Source: Demequina gelatinilytica
GTDB taxonomy: Bacteria > Actinomycetota > Actinomycetes > Actinomycetales > Demequinaceae
Length of the DNA: 64,000 nucleotides
Direction of reading: 5' to 3'
NCBI RefSeq assembly: GCF_000971115.1
Contig: NZ_BBLV01000004.1
Location: forward strand, 1-64,000
Shown: positions 62,641 to 64,000 of the stretch, piece by piece
Numbering within the stretch: position 1 is the first letter of the stretch
Layout: each line of letters starts with the position of its first letter
Made by a program: the position numbers and the translations under genes
The notes under the pieces: generated by a model
The model's database searches: none
Told to the model about the DNA's origin: nothing
Seen by the model: the letters and a program-made list of their open reading frames with translations, nothing else

Positions 62641-64000
62641 TTAGTGGTTGCTCGGGAAGCCCAGGTCGATCTGCGACTCGCTGGGCTCGGGCCACCGCGT
62701 GGTGACCACCTTGGACCGCGTGTAGAAGTGGACCGACTCGGGGCCGTAGATGTGCGAGTCGCCGAACAGCGAGTTCTTCCAGCCACCGAACGAGTACGCG
62801 CCGATCGGCACCGGGAGCGGGACGTTGACGCCCACCATGCCCACCTCGATGTCGATCTCGAAGGCGCGGGCCGTGCCGCCGTCGCGAGTGAAGATCGCGG
62901 TGCCGTTCGCGAACGCGTTGGCGTTGACCAGCGCGACGGCCTCGTCGTAGGACGCTGCGCGCACCACCGAGAGCACGGGGCCGAAGATCTCGTCGTCGTA
63001 GACCTTGGTGCCGGGCGTGACGTGGTCCACGAGCGACGTGCCGATGAAGAAGCCGTCGCCCTCGAACTCCTGCGCCGTGCCGTCGACCACCACGGTGGCA
63101 CCCTCCGCCGCGGCGCCGGTCACGTAGGAGGCGACGCGGTCGCGGTGCTCGCGCGTGATGAGCGGGCCCATCTCCGAGGCCGGGTCCGTACCGTCGCCGA
63201 TGGTGAGGCCGGCCATGCGCTCGGCCACCTTGGCGACCAGCGCATCGGCCGTCTCCTCGCCCACGGGCACCAGGACGGAGATGGCCATGCAGCGCTCGCC
63301 CGCGGAGCCGTAGGCCGCCGAGACGGCGGCGTCGGCAGCGGCATCGAGGTCCGCGTCGGGCATGACGATCATGTGGTTCTTCGCGCCGCCGAGCGCCTGG
63401 ACGCGCTTGCCGGCGGCGGTGCCGCGCTCGTAGATCGCGCGGGCGACGGGCGTCGACCCCACGAAGCTCACCGCCTTCACCTCAGGCGACTCGAGCAGCG
63501 TGTCGACGGCCACCTTGTCGCCGTGGACCACGTTGAGCACGCCGGCGGGCAGCCCCGCCTCCTCGAACAGGCGCGCGAGGAAGATCGACGCCGAGGGGTC
63601 CTTCTCGCTCGGCTTGAGCACCACGGTGTTCCCGCACGCGATCGCCGAGGCGGCCATCCACAGCGGCACCATCACCGGGAAGTTGAAGGGGGTGATCGCG
63701 GCCACGACACCCACGGGCTGCTTGACCGAGTGGACGTCGACGCCGCGCGCGACCTGCTGCGAGTGCTCGCCCTTGAGGTGGTGCACCAGCCCCGCCGCGA
63801 ACTCGACGTTCTCGATCCCGCGGCTGATCTCGCCCTTCGCGTCGCCGAGCACCTTGCCGTGCTCGCGCGTGATGATCGCGGCGAGCTCGTCCTGGCGCTC
63901 GACCAGCAGGTGGCGCAGGCGGAAGAACACGTCCGCGCGCTTGATGAGCCCGCTCGCGCGCCAGGCCGGCAGCGCTGCCGCGGCCGCCGCGATGGCGTCC
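62641..64000 (-). CDS. mmsA: Methylmalonate-semialdehyde dehydrogenase (CoA-acylating), partial
   Basis: The 5' end lies beyond the window; 453 residues are visible and the frame stays open to base 64000 (start of the visible part DAIAAAAAALPAWR). It oxidises malonate or methylmalonate semialdehyde to acetyl- or propionyl-CoA. Hallmarks of the CoA-acylating family are ITPFNFPVMVPLWM, GSTPVARAIY, LGGAKNHMIVMPDAD in place of the usual ELGGK glutamate, and the catalytic cysteine in GSAGERCMAIS. First gene known of the two-gene unit with the aminotransferase. Confidence 0.95.
   Translation of the reverse strand, partial: DAIAAAAAALPAWRASGLIKRADVFFRLRHLLVERQDELAAIITREHGKVLGDAKGEISRGIENVEFAAGLVHHLKGEHSQQVARGVDVHSVKQPVGVVAAITPFNFPVMVPLWMAASAIACGNTVVLKPSEKDPSASIFLARLFEEAGLPAGVLNVVHGDKVAVDTLLESPEVKAVSFVGSTPVARAIYERGTAAGKRVQALGGAKNHMIVMPDADLDAAADAAVSAAYGSAGERCMAISVLVPVGEETADALVAKVAERMAGLTIGDGTDPASEMGPLITREHRDRVASYVTGAAAEGATVVVDGTAQEFEGDGFFIGTSLVDHVTPGTKVYDDEIFGPVLSVVRAASYDEAVALVNANAFANGTAIFTRDGGTARAFEIDIEVGMVGVNVPLPVPIGAYSFGGWKNSLFGDSHIYGPESVHFYTRSKVVTTRWPEPSESQIDLGFPSNH

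Overview
The window is chromosomal DNA of a very GC-rich (roughly 70-73%) Gram-positive actinobacterium. Supporting signs are GTG starts and GTGA/ATGA overlaps in most operons, ClpS followed by a DUF2017 protein, a DUF3039 protein, a giant SCO7613-type membrane protein, leaderless-looking starts, and a tmRNA whose tag reads GADSKRTDFALAA. The housekeeping set resembles Micrococcales (Cellulomonas/Demequina-like), but this placement is inferred from style, not from a marker gene. AdhE and a formate/nitrite channel suggest a facultatively fermentative life.

Layout. 1-3.6 kb: a lower-GC stretch with two TetR regulators, a CrtC/AttH-like lipocalin protein, a sugar O-acetyltransferase and a decayed reading frame, ending against the 3' end of tRNA-Lys; it looks like an acquired segment. 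3.8-9.5 kb: SCO7613-type membrane protein, Bcp peroxiredoxin, tRNA-Leu, a LysE exporter and thioredoxin. 9.6-17.4 kb: mug-rdgB-rph, MBL hydrolase-murI-DUF2017-clpS, DUF3039 and an ABC exporter pair. 17.5-25.5 kb: VOC enzyme, fatty acid desaturase, FNT channel, Ca2+/Na+ antiporter, ssrA, and a TetR/MMPL efflux pair. 25.6-32.8 kb: DUF2207 protein, smpB, the ftsE-ftsX-M23 division module, prfB and a small lipoprotein.

32.8-50.5 kb is the most distinctive part: a nitrogen-scavenging cluster. It contains an amidohydrolase, an MFS transporter, two isochorismatase-like cysteine hydrolases, a peptide/opine-type ABC importer, allophanate hydrolase, both urea-amidolyase-associated proteins (the CgdA/CgdB carboxyguanidine deiminase family), a TetR regulator, an MBL lactonase-like hydrolase and a 1178-residue urea/guanidine carboxylase. 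Four matches to one palindrome, ACCTATCG-NN-CGATAGGT, precede its four transcription units, so the cluster is probably one regulon of the TetR inside it. The expected flow is import, trimming by the amidohydrolase and cysteine hydrolases to guanidine or urea, ATP-dependent carboxylation, deimination to allophanate, and hydrolysis to ammonia and CO2.

50.6-64 kb: adhE; a TDT (SLAC1/TehA) transporter and a rhodanese lipoprotein, both next to CsoR/CstR-type palindromes like the one before thioredoxin; then a GABA/beta-alanine catabolic block (two aldehyde dehydrogenases, gabT, a PucR regulator, a class III aminotransferase and mmsA, cut by the window end). Many convergent gene ends carry long perfect GC hairpins. 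No insertion sequence, integrase, CRISPR array or rRNA gene was seen.
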